Origin: Rhodopseudomonas pseudopalustris
Lineage (GTDB): Bacteria > Pseudomonadota > Alphaproteobacteria > Rhizobiales > Xanthobacteraceae
DNA length: 64,000 bases
NCBI RefSeq assembly: GCF_900110435.1
Contig: NZ_FODT01000001.1
Span: forward strand, 496,001 to 560,000
Reading direction: 5' to 3'
A program made the translations under genes and the position numbers. Every line of letters begins with the position of its first letter. Position 1 is the first letter of the stretch. The notes below the pieces were generated by a model. The model searched no databases and had not been told where the DNA came from. It worked only from the letters and a program-made list of their open reading frames with translations. This document shows positions 36,409 through 46,107 of the stretch, in pieces.

Positions 36409-37017
36409 ATGCAGCGTTTCGTCTGCGAACAGAATATTCTGCATTTTCAGAAACTTCTCGACGGGCCGACCGACGCGACGCTGCGCCGGACATTGCTGAC
36501 CCTGCTGTCGTCCGCCAAACGCGAGCTTGCGCTGCTCAATTCCCACACCTCGGGCGCCGATCTGTCGCCCGCGTTGTCCCGCCGCAAACACACCGGCGAC
36601 CTCGAATCGGTGCTCAGGCAACTCCGGCCCAGCTTCGAAACATCCGCACATCCCTACATGCTGATCCATCCAGGCCCGGGACTGAAGATCATCGACATCA
36701 ACGCCGCCTTTAGCCGCGCCACCTTCTCGGATCGCCGCGATATTGTCGGCAGACAGCTGTTCGAGGTGTTTCCCGACAACCCGGCGATCGGGACCGCCGA
36801 CGGCGTCAGCAATCTGTACGCATCGCTGCGCACCGTGGTCGAAACCGGCCAGCCGCACGCGATGATCGTGCAGCGCTACGACGTTCGCAATCGCACCGGC
36901 AATTTCATCGAGCGCTACTGGCAGCCGATCAACACGCCGGTTCACGATTCCGGCGAACGACTGATCTGCCTGTTGCATCATGTCGAGGATGTCACCGCCG
37001 AAGTGCTGGCGAACTAG
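36409..37017 (+). CDS. PAS-domain protein (202 aa)
   Basis: Small cytoplasmic protein. An N-terminal helical segment (1-55; QNILHFQKLLDGPTDATLRR, LLSSAKRELALLNS) precedes a PAS domain (about 75-195) with HPYMLIHPGPGLKIIDINAA, IVGRQLFEVFPDNP and RYWQPINTPVHDSGERLICL. No output domain is visible, so it must act by binding a partner. The ligand is unknown. The start ATG 36409 has GGGGAG eight bases upstream. A possible promoter with TTGACT at about 36347 is nearby. Confidence 0.8.
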   Translation: MQRFVCEQNILHFQKLLDGPTDATLRRTLLTLLSSAKRELALLNSHTSGADLSPALSRRKHTGDLESVLRQLRPSFETSAHPYMLIHPGPGLKIIDINAAFSRATFSDRRDIVGRQLFEVFPDNPAIGTADGVSNLYASLRTVVETGQPHAMIVQRYDVRNRTGNFIERYWQPINTPVHDSGERLICLLHHVEDVTAEVLAN

Positions 37018-37037
37018 ACATCCCGTTGGCCCTCTGA

Positions 37038-37082
37038 ATCGTCATCCTGAGGCGTACGCCGAGGGCGGGCCTCGAAGGATGC
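37038..37082. repeat. GTCATCCTGAGG-type intergenic element
   Basis: CGTCATCCTGAGGCG...GGGCCTCGAAGGATG: an inverted element with the outer ends CATCCT / AGGATG. The same family is seen at 41716 and 54262. Confidence 0.65.
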
Positions 37083-37287
37083 GGCGGCCAAATGCCCCGC
37101 GATTACTTGCGGCCGCATCACCAATCCATCGCGCGCCGCAGCGACCCGCCGGTCCGATCACGAAGCCGTGGCGAAACCTTCCGCGACCTTACGCGTCTGG
37201 AACAGGTCGCGTGGAGTCTCTATGATTTCCACCGCAGCTCGCGGTCCGCGCGCGACAAAATTCAAATCGAAGCCAGGGGAGACATCC
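37083..37287. other. Upstream region of the malonyl-CoA decarboxylase gene
   Basis: About 200 bp after the GTCATCC element. The frame of the decarboxylase is open back to 37168, but Met37288 has the better ribosome site. No further feature was recognised. Confidence 0.3.
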
Positions 37288-38706
37288 ATGCCGTCAGCGA
37301 GCGTCGATCGCGCGTCGGAGATTCTCGGCGGGCTGCTCACCAGCCTCACCGAACGCGGCCGCAATCTGTTCCGATCGAGCGGCGACCAGCCGAAGACCAA
37401 AGAGGAGCTGATCGCGCTCGGCGAGGCGCTGCTGTCCCGTCGCGGCGAGGCCACCGGCGTCGCGATGGCGAGTTCGCTGCTATCAGGTTACGACGGCGCC
37501 ACCGACGAGGATCAGCTCGGCTTCCTCGATGCGCTCGCCGAACATTTCGGGCCGGACCTCGCGCAGCTCACCGCGGCCGTCGAGGCGTTTCATGTCAGCG
37601 GCGCGTCGGCGGACGCAGCCGGACAATTGCTCAAGGCCGCCGAGCCGCGCCGGCAGGAGCTGATCCGTCGCCTCAATCTCGCGCCGGGCGGCACCGCGTC
37701 GCTGGTGCAGATGCGCGAGACGGTGCTGTCGCATCTACGCGACCATCCGCAGCTCAAGCATGTCGACGATGATTTCGTGCATCTGTTCACCTCGTGGTTC
37801 AATCGCGGCTTTCTGGTGCTGCAGCGGATCGACTGGAATACGCCGGCCAACATTCTCGAAAAGATCATTCGCTACGAGCAGGTCCACGCCATCCATAATT
37901 GGGACGATCTGCGCGCGCGGCTCGCCCCGGCGGACCGGCGCTGCTACGGCTTCTTCCATCCGCAGCTCGTCGACGAGCCGCTGATCTTCGTCGAGGTGGC
38001 GCTGACGCTCGACCGGCCCGCGGCGATCGCGCCGCTGCTCGATCTCGGTCGCGAACCGATCGCCGCCAGGTCGGCGACCACCGCGGTGTTCTACTCGATC
38101 TCCAACACCCAGAAGGGTCTCGCCGGAATTTCCTTCGGCAACTTCCTGATCAAACAGGTGGTCGAGGAGATCAAGCGCGAGCTCCCCAATGTGCAGAGCT
38201 TCGTCACGCTGTCGCCGGTGCCGGGCTTCGCCAAATGGCTGAAGCGCGAACGCGCCGCGGACGAGTCGGCATTGCTCGACGACACCGCGCGCGCGGCGCT
38301 CGAGGTGCTGGATACGCCGGACTGGTTCGATCAGCCGGAGCTCGCCGAGCAGATCAGGCCGATCATGCTGCCGCTCGCGGCCGCTTACTTCCTGCAGGCC
38401 AAGAACCCGCGCGGCCAGCCGCAGGATCCGGTGGCGCGGTTCCATCTCGGCAACGGCGCGCGGCTGGAGAGCCTGAACTTCCTCGGCGACCGCTCGCCGA
38501 ACGGGATGCGGCAATCCCATGGCCTGATGGTGAACTATCTCTACGCGCTCGGCGAGATCGAGGACAATCACGAGGCCTTCGTCGAACGCGGCCAGGTCGC
38601 CGCCGCCTCGGCGGTGCGGCGGCAATTGCCGTCGAAGCCGCTGTCGAGCGAGCCGCGCAAGAGCAACGGCGCCGCCAGACGCGACGGCGCGCAGACCCCG
38701 GCGTGA
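37288..38706 (+). CDS. Malonyl-CoA decarboxylase
   Basis: Splits malonyl-CoA to acetyl-CoA and CO2; cytoplasmic. The 472 residues show the two-part MCD layout: an N-terminal helical domain (about 25-145; ALAEHFGPDLAQLTAAVEAF, LRRLNLAPGGTASLVQMRE) and a GNAT-like C-terminal catalytic domain with CYGFFHPQLVDEPLIFVEVAL, TTAVFYSISNTQKGLAGISF and MRQSHGLMVNYLYALGEIED, carrying the catalytic Ser, His and Tyr region. GGGGAG six bases before ATG 37288 sets the start. No matB (malonyl-CoA synthetase) is nearby, so it is not in a malonate-utilisation operon. Confidence 0.92.
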   Translation: MPSASVDRASEILGGLLTSLTERGRNLFRSSGDQPKTKEELIALGEALLSRRGEATGVAMASSLLSGYDGATDEDQLGFLDALAEHFGPDLAQLTAAVEAFHVSGASADAAGQLLKAAEPRRQELIRRLNLAPGGTASLVQMRETVLSHLRDHPQLKHVDDDFVHLFTSWFNRGFLVLQRIDWNTPANILEKIIRYEQVHAIHNWDDLRARLAPADRRCYGFFHPQLVDEPLIFVEVALTLDRPAAIAPLLDLGREPIAARSATTAVFYSISNTQKGLAGISFGNFLIKQVVEEIKRELPNVQSFVTLSPVPGFAKWLKRERAADESALLDDTARAALEVLDTPDWFDQPELAEQIRPIMLPLAAAYFLQAKNPRGQPQDPVARFHLGNGARLESLNFLGDRSPNGMRQSHGLMVNYLYALGEIEDNHEAFVERGQVAAASAVRRQLPSKPLSSEPRKSNGAARRDGAQTPA

Positions 38707-38755
38707 CGCCCAGACCGGCGAACGATTGAAGCTTTTACATTCGGGAGACGCGACC

Positions 38756-39673
38756 ATGAGCTGGATGCCCACTGACGACCCGTTGCTCGGCGACCCGAAA
38801 ACCTGCGACGCGCTCGAACTGATCATCGTGCCGCGCACCCGCGATCTCGGCGACGGCTTCGCGGTGCGCCGCGCGCTGCCGCACGGCAAGCGGCAGATGG
38901 TCGGGCCGTTCATCTTCTTCGATCATTTCGGCCCGGTGCAGTTCATTCCCGGAAAGGGCATGGACGTGCGGCCGCATCCGCATATCGGCCTTTCCACCGT
39001 CACCTATCTGTTCGACGGCACGATCATGCATCGCGACAGCGAGGGCAACATCCAGGAGATCGCGCCCGGCGCGATGAACCTGATGACCGCCGGCCGCGGC
39101 ATCGCGCATTCCGAACGCACCCCCGAAATGCAGCGCCGCGACGGCCAGTCGATGCTCGGCCTGCAGAGCTGGATCGCGCTGCCGGCCGGCTCCGAGGAGA
39201 TCGCGCCGTCGTTCCAGCACTTCGCCGCCGCGACGCTGCCGACCGTGACCGACACCGGCTTCACCGCACGGGTGATCGCAGGCAACGCCTTCGGCGAGGC
39301 CTCGCCGGTGACGATGGTGTCGCCGTGGTTCTACGTCGAGGTCAACGCCCGCGCCGGCGCCACCGTGCCGCTCGATCCCGACCACGAGGAGCGCGCGATC
39401 TACCTCGTCGACGGCGAGATCGAAATCGCCGGCGACCGCCACAGCGGCCCCAGCCTGCTGATCTTCCGCCCCGGCGACCGCATCACCGTCCGGGTCGTGA
39501 CCGACACACGGATGATGTTTCTCGGCGGCGGCGCGCTGGAAGGACCGCGCCATATCTGGTGGAATTTCGTCTCCTCCAGCAAGGAGCGGATCGAACAGGC
39601 CAAACAGGACTGGAAAACCGGCCGTTTCGCCGCTGTTCCGGACGAGAGCGAGTTCATTCCGCTGCCGGAATGA
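38756..39673 (+). CDS. Pirin family protein
   Basis: Cytoplasmic bicupin, 305 residues. The first cupin shows RPHPHIGLSTVTYLFDGTIMH with the metal-binding His residues and a Glu later; the second half has IYLVDGEIEIAGDRHSGPSL. Family members bind iron; some act on flavonoids (quercetin 2,3-dioxygenase activity), others bind regulators. Residues SWIALPAGSEEIAPSFQH form the connecting segment, as usual. ATG 38756 has GGGAG eight bases upstream. Lies between the decarboxylase and purC in the same direction with 49 and 68 bp gaps, but separate transcription is likely. Confidence 0.9.
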   Translation: MSWMPTDDPLLGDPKTCDALELIIVPRTRDLGDGFAVRRALPHGKRQMVGPFIFFDHFGPVQFIPGKGMDVRPHPHIGLSTVTYLFDGTIMHRDSEGNIQEIAPGAMNLMTAGRGIAHSERTPEMQRRDGQSMLGLQSWIALPAGSEEIAPSFQHFAAATLPTVTDTGFTARVIAGNAFGEASPVTMVSPWFYVEVNARAGATVPLDPDHEERAIYLVDGEIEIAGDRHSGPSLLIFRPGDRITVRVVTDTRMMFLGGGALEGPRHIWWNFVSSSKERIEQAKQDWKTGRFAAVPDESEFIPLPE

Positions 39674-39741
39674 TACACTCTCGGCTTGGTTCGTTCGCGC
39701 CGCCGGTCCACCGGCGGACGCCTGTTGCCTGAAAGACCGCC

Positions 39742-40659
39742 ATGACCACGATGCTGACGAGCGACCTGCCCCTGAACAAGATCGGGCGCGGCAAGGTGCG
39801 CGACATCTACGCCGTCGACGACGAGCGGCTGCTGCTCGTCACCACCGACCGGATCAGCGCGTTCGACGTGGTGATGGACGAGACCATTCCGATGAAGGGC
39901 GCGGTGCTGACCCAGATCAGCGCCTGGTGGTTCGATCAGCTCGGCGGCGTGGTGCCGCACCATATGATCAGCGCCGACGCCGCCGAGATCATCGACGCCG
40001 TCCCGGCGCTGAAGGATCATCGCGCCGCGCTCGCCGGGCGGGCGATGCTGTGCCGGCGCACCACGGTGTTTCCGATCGAATGCGTGATCCGCGGCTACAT
40101 CACCGGCTCGGCCTGGAAGGAATACGCCGCCTCCGGCACGCTGGCCGGCGAGACGCTGCCGGCCGGCCTGCAGGAGAGCGAGCGCCTCGCGCCGCCGATC
40201 TTCTCACCGGCGACCAAGGCCGAGACCGGCCATGACGAGAACATCACCATCGCCCGGATGCGCGAGATCGTCGGCGACGAGACCGCCTATACGCTCGAGA
40301 GCATGACCCGCGCGGTCTACACCCAGGGCGAGGCGATCGCCCGCGAGCAGGGCATCATCATCGCCGACACCAAATTCGAATTCGGCCGCGATGCAAATGG
40401 CCGGATCATCCTGATCGACGAGGTGATGACGCCGGATAGTTCGCGGTTCTGGGCCGCCGACAGCTACGCGCCGGGCCGGTCGCAGCCGTCGTTCGACAAG
40501 CAGCCGCTGCGCGACTATCTCGACGCCGAACGCCGCGCCGGCCGCTGGAATGGCGAAGCGCCGCCGCCGAAGCTGCCGGCCGAGGTGGTCGCCGCGACCA
40601 GCGCCCGCTATCTCGACGCCTATCGCCGGTTGACGGGGACTGATCTGGTGGTGAAGTAA
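39742..40659 (+). CDS. purC: Phosphoribosylaminoimidazole-succinocarboxamide synthase
   Basis: SAICAR synthetase of purine synthesis: joins aspartate to CAIR with ATP. The 305 residues belong to the longer, yeast-like PurC form rather than the 240-residue form. Seen: [80 protein letters not shown] and [17 protein letters not shown] 39742 is used. No other pur gene is adjacent, so it is a dispersed purine gene; a GTCAT-type repeat follows. Confidence 0.96.
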   Translation: MTTMLTSDLPLNKIGRGKVRDIYAVDDERLLLVTTDRISAFDVVMDETIPMKGAVLTQISAWWFDQLGGVVPHHMISADAAEIIDAVPALKDHRAALAGRAMLCRRTTVFPIECVIRGYITGSAWKEYAASGTLAGETLPAGLQESERLAPPIFSPATKAETGHDENITIARMREIVGDETAYTLESMTRAVYTQGEAIAREQGIIIADTKFEFGRDANGRIILIDEVMTPDSSRFWAADSYAPGRSQPSFDKQPLRDYLDAERRAGRWNGEAPPPKLPAEVVAATSARYLDAYRRLTGTDLVVK

Positions 40660-40675
40660 CAGCTTCCGTCATCCC

Positions 40676-40815
40676 GGGGCGCGCGAAGCGCGAGCCCGGG
40701 ATCCATACCCCCCTGGCGTCGCGGCCAGGCACGACGACTCGACACAAGTGCATCACCATCAGCACTGGGAATATGGATTCCGGGCCTGCGCCCTGCGGGC
40801 GCATCCCGGAATGAC
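40676..40815. repeat. GTCAT-bounded inverted intergenic element
   Basis: Starts GTCATCCCGGGGCGCGCGAA and ends CGCATCCCGGAATGAC; nested hairpins near both ends (GCGCGCGAAGCGCG, TGCGCCCTGCGGGCGCA) and an inner ATCCATA / TATGGAT pair. Same layout as 24487 and 61644. Confidence 0.7.
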
Positions 40816-40906
40816 AACCGAGGGGGCTGCCTTTTACAATGATCAAGGCTGGCTGCCGAGCCGCAGCTGATATCCCCCCTGACCTCGCAAGACGATGGAG
40901 TTTCCG

Positions 40907-41689
40907 ATGCCCCAGAACACGGTGTTGATCGAACGCGAAGGCCCGGTGACGATCATCTCGATCAACCGGCCGGAGCGCCGCAACGCGGTCGACGGCGCCA
41001 CCGCGCAGAAGCTGTTCGACGCGTTCCTCGCCTTCGACGCCGACGAGACCGCCTCGGTCGCGGTGTTCACCGGGGCCGGCGGCAGCTTCTGCGCCGGCGC
41101 CGACCTCAAGGCGGTGGCGGCGGGCGACATCGAGAAGAAGCGCGAGATCGCCGGCCACAACACCATCGCGCCGATGGGTCCGAGCCGGCTGCGGCTGTCG
41201 AAGCCGGTGATCGCCGCGATCGAGGGCTATGCGGTGGCCGGCGGGCTCGAACTGGCGCTGTGGGCGGACATGCGCGTCGCCGCCGAGGACGCCACCTTCG
41301 GCGTGTTCTGCCGCCGCTTCGGCGTGCCGCTGATCGATCTCGGCACCATCCGGTTGCCGCGGCTGATCGGCCATTCGCAGGCGATGGACATGATCCTCAC
41401 CGGCCGCCCGGTCTCCGGCATCGAGGCGCACCGGATGGGCCTCGCCAACCGCCTGGTCCATCGCGGCGAGGCGGCGCTGCACGCCATTACGCTGGCCAAG
41501 GAGATCGCCAAATTCCCGCAGGCCTGCATGCGCGCCGACCGGCTGTCGGCGCTGCAGCAATGGGACATGCCGGAAGAAGACGCGATCATGAACGAGATGC
41601 GCGGCGGCCTGCAGGTGATCGCCAGCGGCGAAACCCTGTCCGGCGCCGAACGCTTCACCGCCGGCGAAGGCCGCCACGGCAAGTTCTGA
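40907..41689 (+). CDS. Enoyl-CoA hydratase/isomerase family protein (crotonase)
   Basis: Cytoplasmic crotonase-fold enzyme, 260 residues. CoA-binding and oxyanion-hole residues are in AGGSFCAGADLKAVAAG and AIEGYAVAGGLELALWADMR; the family end is the helical MNEMRGGLQVIASGETL. The position that is usually catalytic Glu falls in the GVPLIDLGTIRLPRLIG segment, where the canonical Glu is not obvious, so it may be an isomerase, dehydratase or non-hydratase member. ATG 40907 has GGAG six bases upstream (ATG 40895 is out of reach of it). Not in a beta-oxidation operon. Confidence 0.88.
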   Translation: MPQNTVLIEREGPVTIISINRPERRNAVDGATAQKLFDAFLAFDADETASVAVFTGAGGSFCAGADLKAVAAGDIEKKREIAGHNTIAPMGPSRLRLSKPVIAAIEGYAVAGGLELALWADMRVAAEDATFGVFCRRFGVPLIDLGTIRLPRLIGHSQAMDMILTGRPVSGIEAHRMGLANRLVHRGEAALHAITLAKEIAKFPQACMRADRLSALQQWDMPEEDAIMNEMRGGLQVIASGETLSGAERFTAGEGRHGKF

Positions 41690-41715
41690 CGGCGCGGGTC
41701 GGCCACAAGTACCCC

Positions 41716-41757
41716 GTCATGCTGAGGCGCCGCCGCGCAGCGGCGGCCTCGAAGCAT
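41716..41757. repeat. GTCATGCTGAGG-type intergenic element
   Basis: GTCATGCTGAGGCGCCGCCGC and GCGGCGGCCTCGAAGCAT form a hairpin element between the crotonase gene and radC, which converge here. Same family as 37038 and 54262. Confidence 0.65.
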
Positions 41758-41791
41758 CGGCCGCAAGTAACGATCCGAACGACGCGCCTCC

Positions 41792-42511
41792 TCAGATCAG
41801 CTTCAGCCCCTTCAAACTGGCGTGGCCGTTCTTGCCGACGATGATGTGATCGTGCACGGAGACGCCGAGCGGTTCGGCGATCGCGACGATCGTCCGGGTC
41901 ATCTGGATGTCGGCCTGCGACGGCGTCGGATCGCCCGAAGGGTGGTTGTGCACCATGATCACCGCCGTCGCCGACAGTTCCAGCGCGCGCTTGACGATCT
42001 CGCGCGGATACACCGGCGTATGATCGACGGTGCCGACCTGCTGCAATTCGTCGGCGATCAGCTGATTGCGCTTGTCGAGAAACAGGATGCGGAATTGCTC
42101 CTTGTCGGCGAACGCCATCGTGGTGCGGCAGTAATCGATCACCGCCGACCATGACGACAGCACGGTGCGGCTCTTGACCTGCCCCTTGGTGACGCGCGCC
42201 GCCGCCGCCGCGACCAGCTTGATCTCGGTGATCGCCGCCTCGCCGAGCCCTGAGACTTCGCGCAGCCGCGGCTCGGGTGCGTGCATCGTTTCGGCGAACG
42301 AGCCGAATCGCGCGATCAGCGCCTTCGCCAGCGGCTTGACGTCGCGGCGCGGCAGCGCGCGGAACAGCACCATCTCGAGCAGTTCATAGTCCGACAGCGC
42401 GTCGGCGCCGGCCTCGCGAAAGCGCTCGCGCAGCCGCTCGCGATGGCCGTGATAATGCGGCGCCTCGGCGAAGCCGCTCTGGCCCAATTGCTCGTCGCTG
42501 TTTGCTGGCAT
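41792..42511 (-). CDS. radC: RadC family protein (JAB/MPN domain)
   Basis: 239 residues: a UvrC/RuvA-like helix-hairpin-helix stretch ([20 protein letters not shown], then [19 protein letters not shown]) and a JAMM metalloprotease-like domain with the motif [17 protein letters not shown]. The named role in DNA repair is historic; the biochemical role of RadC remains unsettled by family knowledge. ATG 42511 (MPANSDEQ) is preferred; a TTG 57 bases upstream would add a poorly conserved N-terminus. In related genomes radC often neighbours map; here map is 3.6 kb away. Confidence 0.9.
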   Translation of the reverse strand: MPANSDEQLGQSGFAEAPHYHGHRERLRERFREAGADALSDYELLEMVLFRALPRRDVKPLAKALIARFGSFAETMHAPEPRLREVSGLGEAAITEIKLVAAAAARVTKGQVKSRTVLSSWSAVIDYCRTTMAFADKEQFRILFLDKRNQLIADELQQVGTVDHTPVYPREIVKRALELSATAVIMVHNHPSGDPTPSQADIQMTRTIVAIAEPLGVSVHDHIIVGKNGHASLKGLKLI

Positions 42512-42613
42512 ACCCGCGCCGCGCTTGCTGATCAGCCTCAACCATGCCGTGCGCCACGCCTTTTGCAACCGGAAATACGCCGTGGTCCAACAACCAGGAC
42601 AGTCAATCCGCGG

Positions 42614-42648
42614 GCCGAAGCCGGCTCGTCGGCGAGCCGGGCTTCGGC
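42614..42648 (-). terminator. Candidate strong hairpin after the chemoreceptor gene
   Basis: GCCGAAGCCGGCTCG and CGAGCCGGGCTTCGGC make a near-perfect 15-bp stem with one bulged base, directly beyond the stop codon of the methyl-accepting protein on its strand. GC-rich and without a T-run. Confidence 0.5.
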
Positions 42649-42649
42649 G

Positions 42650-44458
42650 CTATGCGGCGCGCACTGAATCGAGGAACCTGCCGACTTCCTGCTTCAGCCG
42701 ATTGCTGTCGTTCGACAGCGACTGCGCCGCCGAGAGCACATGTGACGAGGCCGATCCCGTTTCGCTGGCGCCGTTCTGAACATCGGCGATATTGGAGCTG
42801 ACCCGCTGGGTGCCTTGCGCGGCCTGCTGAACATTGCGGGAGATTTCCAGCGTCGCGGCGCCCTGTTCTTCCACGGCGGAGGCGATCGTCGCCGAGATTT
42901 CCGACAGTCTCTCGATGGTGCCGCTGATCTCCTTGATGGCTCCGACCGATTCCTGGGTCGCGGCCTGGATGCCGCTGATCTGCTGGCCGATATCGCCGGT
43001 CGCCTTCGCGGTCTGCTCCGCGAGCGCCTTCACCTCGGAAGCGACCACGGCGAAACCCCGTCCGGCCTCTCCGGCGCGCGCGGCCTCGATGGTGGCGTTG
43101 AGCGCCAGCAGGTTGGTCTGCCCGGCGATGGTGTTGATCAGCTCGACCACGTCGCCGATGCGGGCGGCCGCCTTCGACAATTCGCCGACCCGGTCGTTGG
43201 TCCTGCGCGCCTGATCGACTGCCTCGCTCGCCATCCGCGCCGAATCTTGCACCTGCCGGCTGATCTCGTTGACTGAAGCGCTCAGTTCCTCCGTCGCCGA
43301 CGCCACCGACTGCACGTTGGTCGAGGCCTCCTCCGATGCCGCCGCGACCAATGTGGCGAGTTGCTGAGCCCTCGTGGCCGTCGACGTCAGTTTGCCGGCC
43401 GACGACTCCAGTTCGCTCGAGGCCGACGAGACGGTATCGATGATGCGGCCGACGGCGCCTTCGAAATCGTCGGCGAGCTTGTGGGTGTCTTTCCGACGCT
43501 GCGACGCAGCGATCTGATCCTGCTTCAGCAGCGCCTCCGCCTCGGCTTGGCCCTTTTCCTCCGCCTTGACCTTGAAGCGCTCGACCGCGCGCGCCACTTC
43601 GCCGAGTTCGTTGCGGGCGTCGAGGCCCGGCAGCGCCACGTTGAAGTCGCCTTCGGCCAGCTTGTTCATGGAGACGCTGAGCGAGCGCAATGGCCGGGCG
43701 ATGCCGCGCAGCATGACCCAGCCGATCACCAGCGCGCTGACCAGCAACAGCCCCAGGAACACGATCGACACGGTGCGATAGAGCGCAGCCTTGGCCTCTG
43801 CGATCGCCACATTGGCGCCGGTACGGCGGTCGAGCAGCACGAAGAATTCGTCGATCGGCGCCATGATCTGCGCCTTGTACTTGTGGTAGTCGGCTGAATG
43901 CACCAGCTCGCGCGCCATTGCGGTGTCCGGCGCGCCGGTCTTTGTGAACTTGCCGTCACGGTCCTCGAACCTGCCTTTCACCGCGTTCATTGCGATGGTC
44001 TCGAGCTTGATCAGTTCATTGGAGTTGTTCTGGGCCTGTTTCAGCTTGCCGAACTCCTCCGCGGAGAATCCGCCCCGTTCCATCAGTTGCTGCAGCGAGG
44101 CGTTCACGCCATCGGGGCGCGGTTTGCGACCGTCGGCCGCCATGAAATCCCAATAGATGCGCTGATATTGATCGGGCCGCGGCTTCTCGCCATTGCGGAT
44201 GGCGAGCACGTCCCAATACTGCTGTTCGAATTTGGCGTCGCCGGTCACGACATAAGTGCGCACCAGGCGCGTCAGGTCATCGGAACTCTGCCGAAGTTCG
44301 TCGGCCAGCAGATAGGATTGATAGCGCGACGTTTGCGCTTCGGAGATTTCGCCCTGCGCCCCCTGATAGAGGAAGAACGACGACAAATTGAGGAAGACGA
44401 TCAACGCCAGCCCGAGGAAAACCGCAACCGACAGCGCTCTGATTGAAACCCGGGCCAT
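42650..44458 (-). CDS. Methyl-accepting chemotaxis protein
   Basis: Transmembrane chemoreceptor, 602 residues. Helix 1 is at about 8-29 ([19 protein letters not shown]), followed by a periplasmic region to about 225, helix 2 ([19 protein letters not shown]), HAMP ([18 protein letters not shown]) and a long cytoplasmic coiled coil. The signalling tip is [20 protein letters not shown] followed by [16 protein letters not shown]. The periplasmic sensor is helical and of no family I can name. Start ATG 44458 has GGGGAG upstream. No che genes are nearby; it is an orphan receptor. Its ligand is unknown. Confidence 0.93.
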   Translation of the reverse strand: MARVSIRALSVAVFLGLALIVFLNLSSFFLYQGAQGEISEAQTSRYQSYLLADELRQSSDDLTRLVRTYVVTGDAKFEQQYWDVLAIRNGEKPRPDQYQRIYWDFMAADGRKPRPDGVNASLQQLMERGGFSAEEFGKLKQAQNNSNELIKLETIAMNAVKGRFEDRDGKFTKTGAPDTAMARELVHSADYHKYKAQIMAPIDEFFVLLDRRTGANVAIAEAKAALYRTVSIVFLGLLLVSALVIGWVMLRGIARPLRSLSVSMNKLAEGDFNVALPGLDARNELGEVARAVERFKVKAEEKGQAEAEALLKQDQIAASQRRKDTHKLADDFEGAVGRIIDTVSSASSELESSAGKLTSTATRAQQLATLVAAASEEASTNVQSVASATEELSASVNEISRQVQDSARMASEAVDQARRTNDRVGELSKAAARIGDVVELINTIAGQTNLLALNATIEAARAGEAGRGFAVVASEVKALAEQTAKATGDIGQQISGIQAATQESVGAIKEISGTIERLSEISATIASAVEEQGAATLEISRNVQQAAQGTQRVSSNIADVQNGASETGSASSHVLSAAQSLSNDSNRLKQEVGRFLDSVRAA

Positions 44459-44491
44459 TTTCTCTCCCCAACTGACCGTTCGCCAGCCCAC

Positions 44492-44849
44492 CGGGTCTAA
44501 GTCGGCTTGGTGAAGTTTCTGCTACCAACGCCGGCGGCACTGATGCTACGCAACGAACCTCGTAGTACTACTTAGCGGCAATCAGTCGGCGTGATCGCGA
44601 TGAGTTGGCGCAGATGAATGCGACCACTGACAACCGGCAGATGAACGGCGCCGGCCAGTTTCCGAAGCCACGGCGGATCTGAAGGTCCGCGAGGTTCCGG
44701 CAATGGGTTCCCGAACTGGTCGGGCGAGCGAGTCGTCGCCGCTTCGCGGTTGTTACGAAGCAGCCGGGAACCAATTCGGGTCCCTGCGCTTGAGTCCGCT
44801 TCGTCAGGTTCCGCGTATGTCGCGTCGTGTGTCAGTGGAGTAGGCGTCA
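44492..44849. promoter_or_regulatory. Divergent promoter region between chemoreceptor and ku
   Basis: 358 bp with no convincing gene. Two symmetric motifs lie near 44546-44571: CTACG-N10-CGTAG and the perfect palindrome GTAGTACTAC (44562-44571), about 90 bp before the chemoreceptor start. A GTGGAGTAGG stretch serves as ribosome site for ku. Confidence 0.35.
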
Positions 44850-45836
44850 ATGGCCCCCCGCGCCAATTGGAAAGGCTTTTTGCGGCTTTCGCTGGTGACC
44901 TGTCCGGTGGCGCTGTTTCCCGCCACCTCGGACGCTGAGAAGATCAGCTTCAACCAGATCAACCGCAAGACCGGCAACCGGATCAAATACACCAAGGTCG
45001 ACGCCGACACCGGCGAGGAGGTCTCCTCCGACGACATCATGAAGGGCTACAAGGTCGATACCGACAGCTACATCGAGATCACCAAGGATGAGCTCGATGC
45101 GATCGCGCTGGAATCGACCCGGACGATCGAGATCGATCAGTTCGTGCCGAAATCGGAAATCGACGATCTGTACCTGGTGCGACCGTACTACATCGTCCCC
45201 GATGGCAAGGTCGGACACGACGCCTATGCGGTGATCCGCGAGACCATCCGCACGATGGACCGGGTGGCGCTGGCGCGGGTGGTGCTGACCAATCGCGAGC
45301 ATGTCATCGCGCTGGAGGCCCGCGACAACGGCCTGATGGGGATGCTGCTGCGCTATCCCTACGAGGTGCGCGACGCGTCCGAGTATTTCGACGACATCCA
45401 GGACGTCAAGATCACCAAGGACATGCTCGACCTCGCCCGTCACATCGTCGAACAGAGGTCCGGCCATTTCGAGCCCGACAAATTCGAGGATCACTACGAG
45501 GCCGCACTGACCGAACTGATCAACCAGAAGCGCAACGGCCAGCCGATCGCCCCCAAGGCGCGCCCGCGCGGCGACAATGTCGTCGACCTGATGGACGCGC
45601 TGCGCAAGAGTCTCGGCGGCGCCAAGCCCGCACCGGCGGCCGGGAAAGCCGCCTCTGCCGAGAAGCCCGCCGCAAAACCCGCCAGAACGAAAAAGCGCAA
45701 GACCGCTCCCAACCAAAAGGAAATGCTGCTCCCGATCAGCGGCGCCAAATCCGCCGCCGCAAAGCAAGACGCCGGCAAGGCCAAGAAGCCCGCGCGCAGT
45801 TCGACAGCGAGTAGCAAGGCGCGGAAAACGGGATAG
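44850..45836 (+). CDS. ku: Bacterial Ku, DNA end-binding protein
   Basis: Homodimeric ring that binds DNA double-strand breaks for non-homologous end joining. The core Ku domain spans about 1-255: WKGFLRLSLVTCPVALFPAT, INRKTGNRIKYTKVDADTGE, LVRPYYIVPDGKVGHDAYAV, MGMLLRYPYEVRDASEYFDD and DHYEAALTELINQKRNG. The C-terminal 70 residues are a Lys/Ala/Pro-rich low-complexity tail (KPARTKKRKTAPNQKEM), known to aid DNA binding in some bacterial Ku proteins. ATG 44850. LigD, the usual partner, is not in this window; whether elsewhere is unknown. Confidence 0.96.
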   Translation: MAPRANWKGFLRLSLVTCPVALFPATSDAEKISFNQINRKTGNRIKYTKVDADTGEEVSSDDIMKGYKVDTDSYIEITKDELDAIALESTRTIEIDQFVPKSEIDDLYLVRPYYIVPDGKVGHDAYAVIRETIRTMDRVALARVVLTNREHVIALEARDNGLMGMLLRYPYEVRDASEYFDDIQDVKITKDMLDLARHIVEQRSGHFEPDKFEDHYEAALTELINQKRNGQPIAPKARPRGDNVVDLMDALRKSLGGAKPAPAAGKAASAEKPAAKPARTKKRKTAPNQKEMLLPISGAKSAAAKQDAGKAKKPARSSTASSKARKTG

Positions 45837-45871
45837 TTCTTACGCTCTCCCAAAAACTTCAGTGCTTGGGT

Positions 45872-46020
45872 CGCCACCACCCCAACCCTCCCCCGCAGGC
45901 GGGAGAGGGAGTCCGGCCGGATGCGCGGCAGGCTTCATCGGCTGGAAGCGATCCACCACAATTTCCCCAAGCACAACGCGCCCCCTCTCCCGCTTGCGGG
46001 GGAGGGCTGGGGTGGGGGAA
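45872..46020. repeat. REP-like palindrome pair (minus then plus)
   Basis: Left arm 45872-45911 in mirror form (CCACCCCAACCCTCCCCCGC...GCGGGAGAGGGA), right arm 45980-46020 in direct form (CCCTCTCCCGC-TT-GCGGGGGAGGG), 68 bp apart. It lies between the convergent ku and map genes. Confidence 0.85.
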
Positions 46021-46107
46021 ACCGCGGGCAGTGAGCGCGTGTCGCACACAGGCACGGCGCGCCGCGGCTTTGTCCAAGCTACGGCTGACGCGAGCGACGC
46101 GCGCCGC

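Noticed and set aside
44568-44850. Minus-strand frame of 92 codons between the chemoreceptor gene and ku.
   Set aside because: Fills the promoter region of ku, lacks coding bias and a ribosome site.
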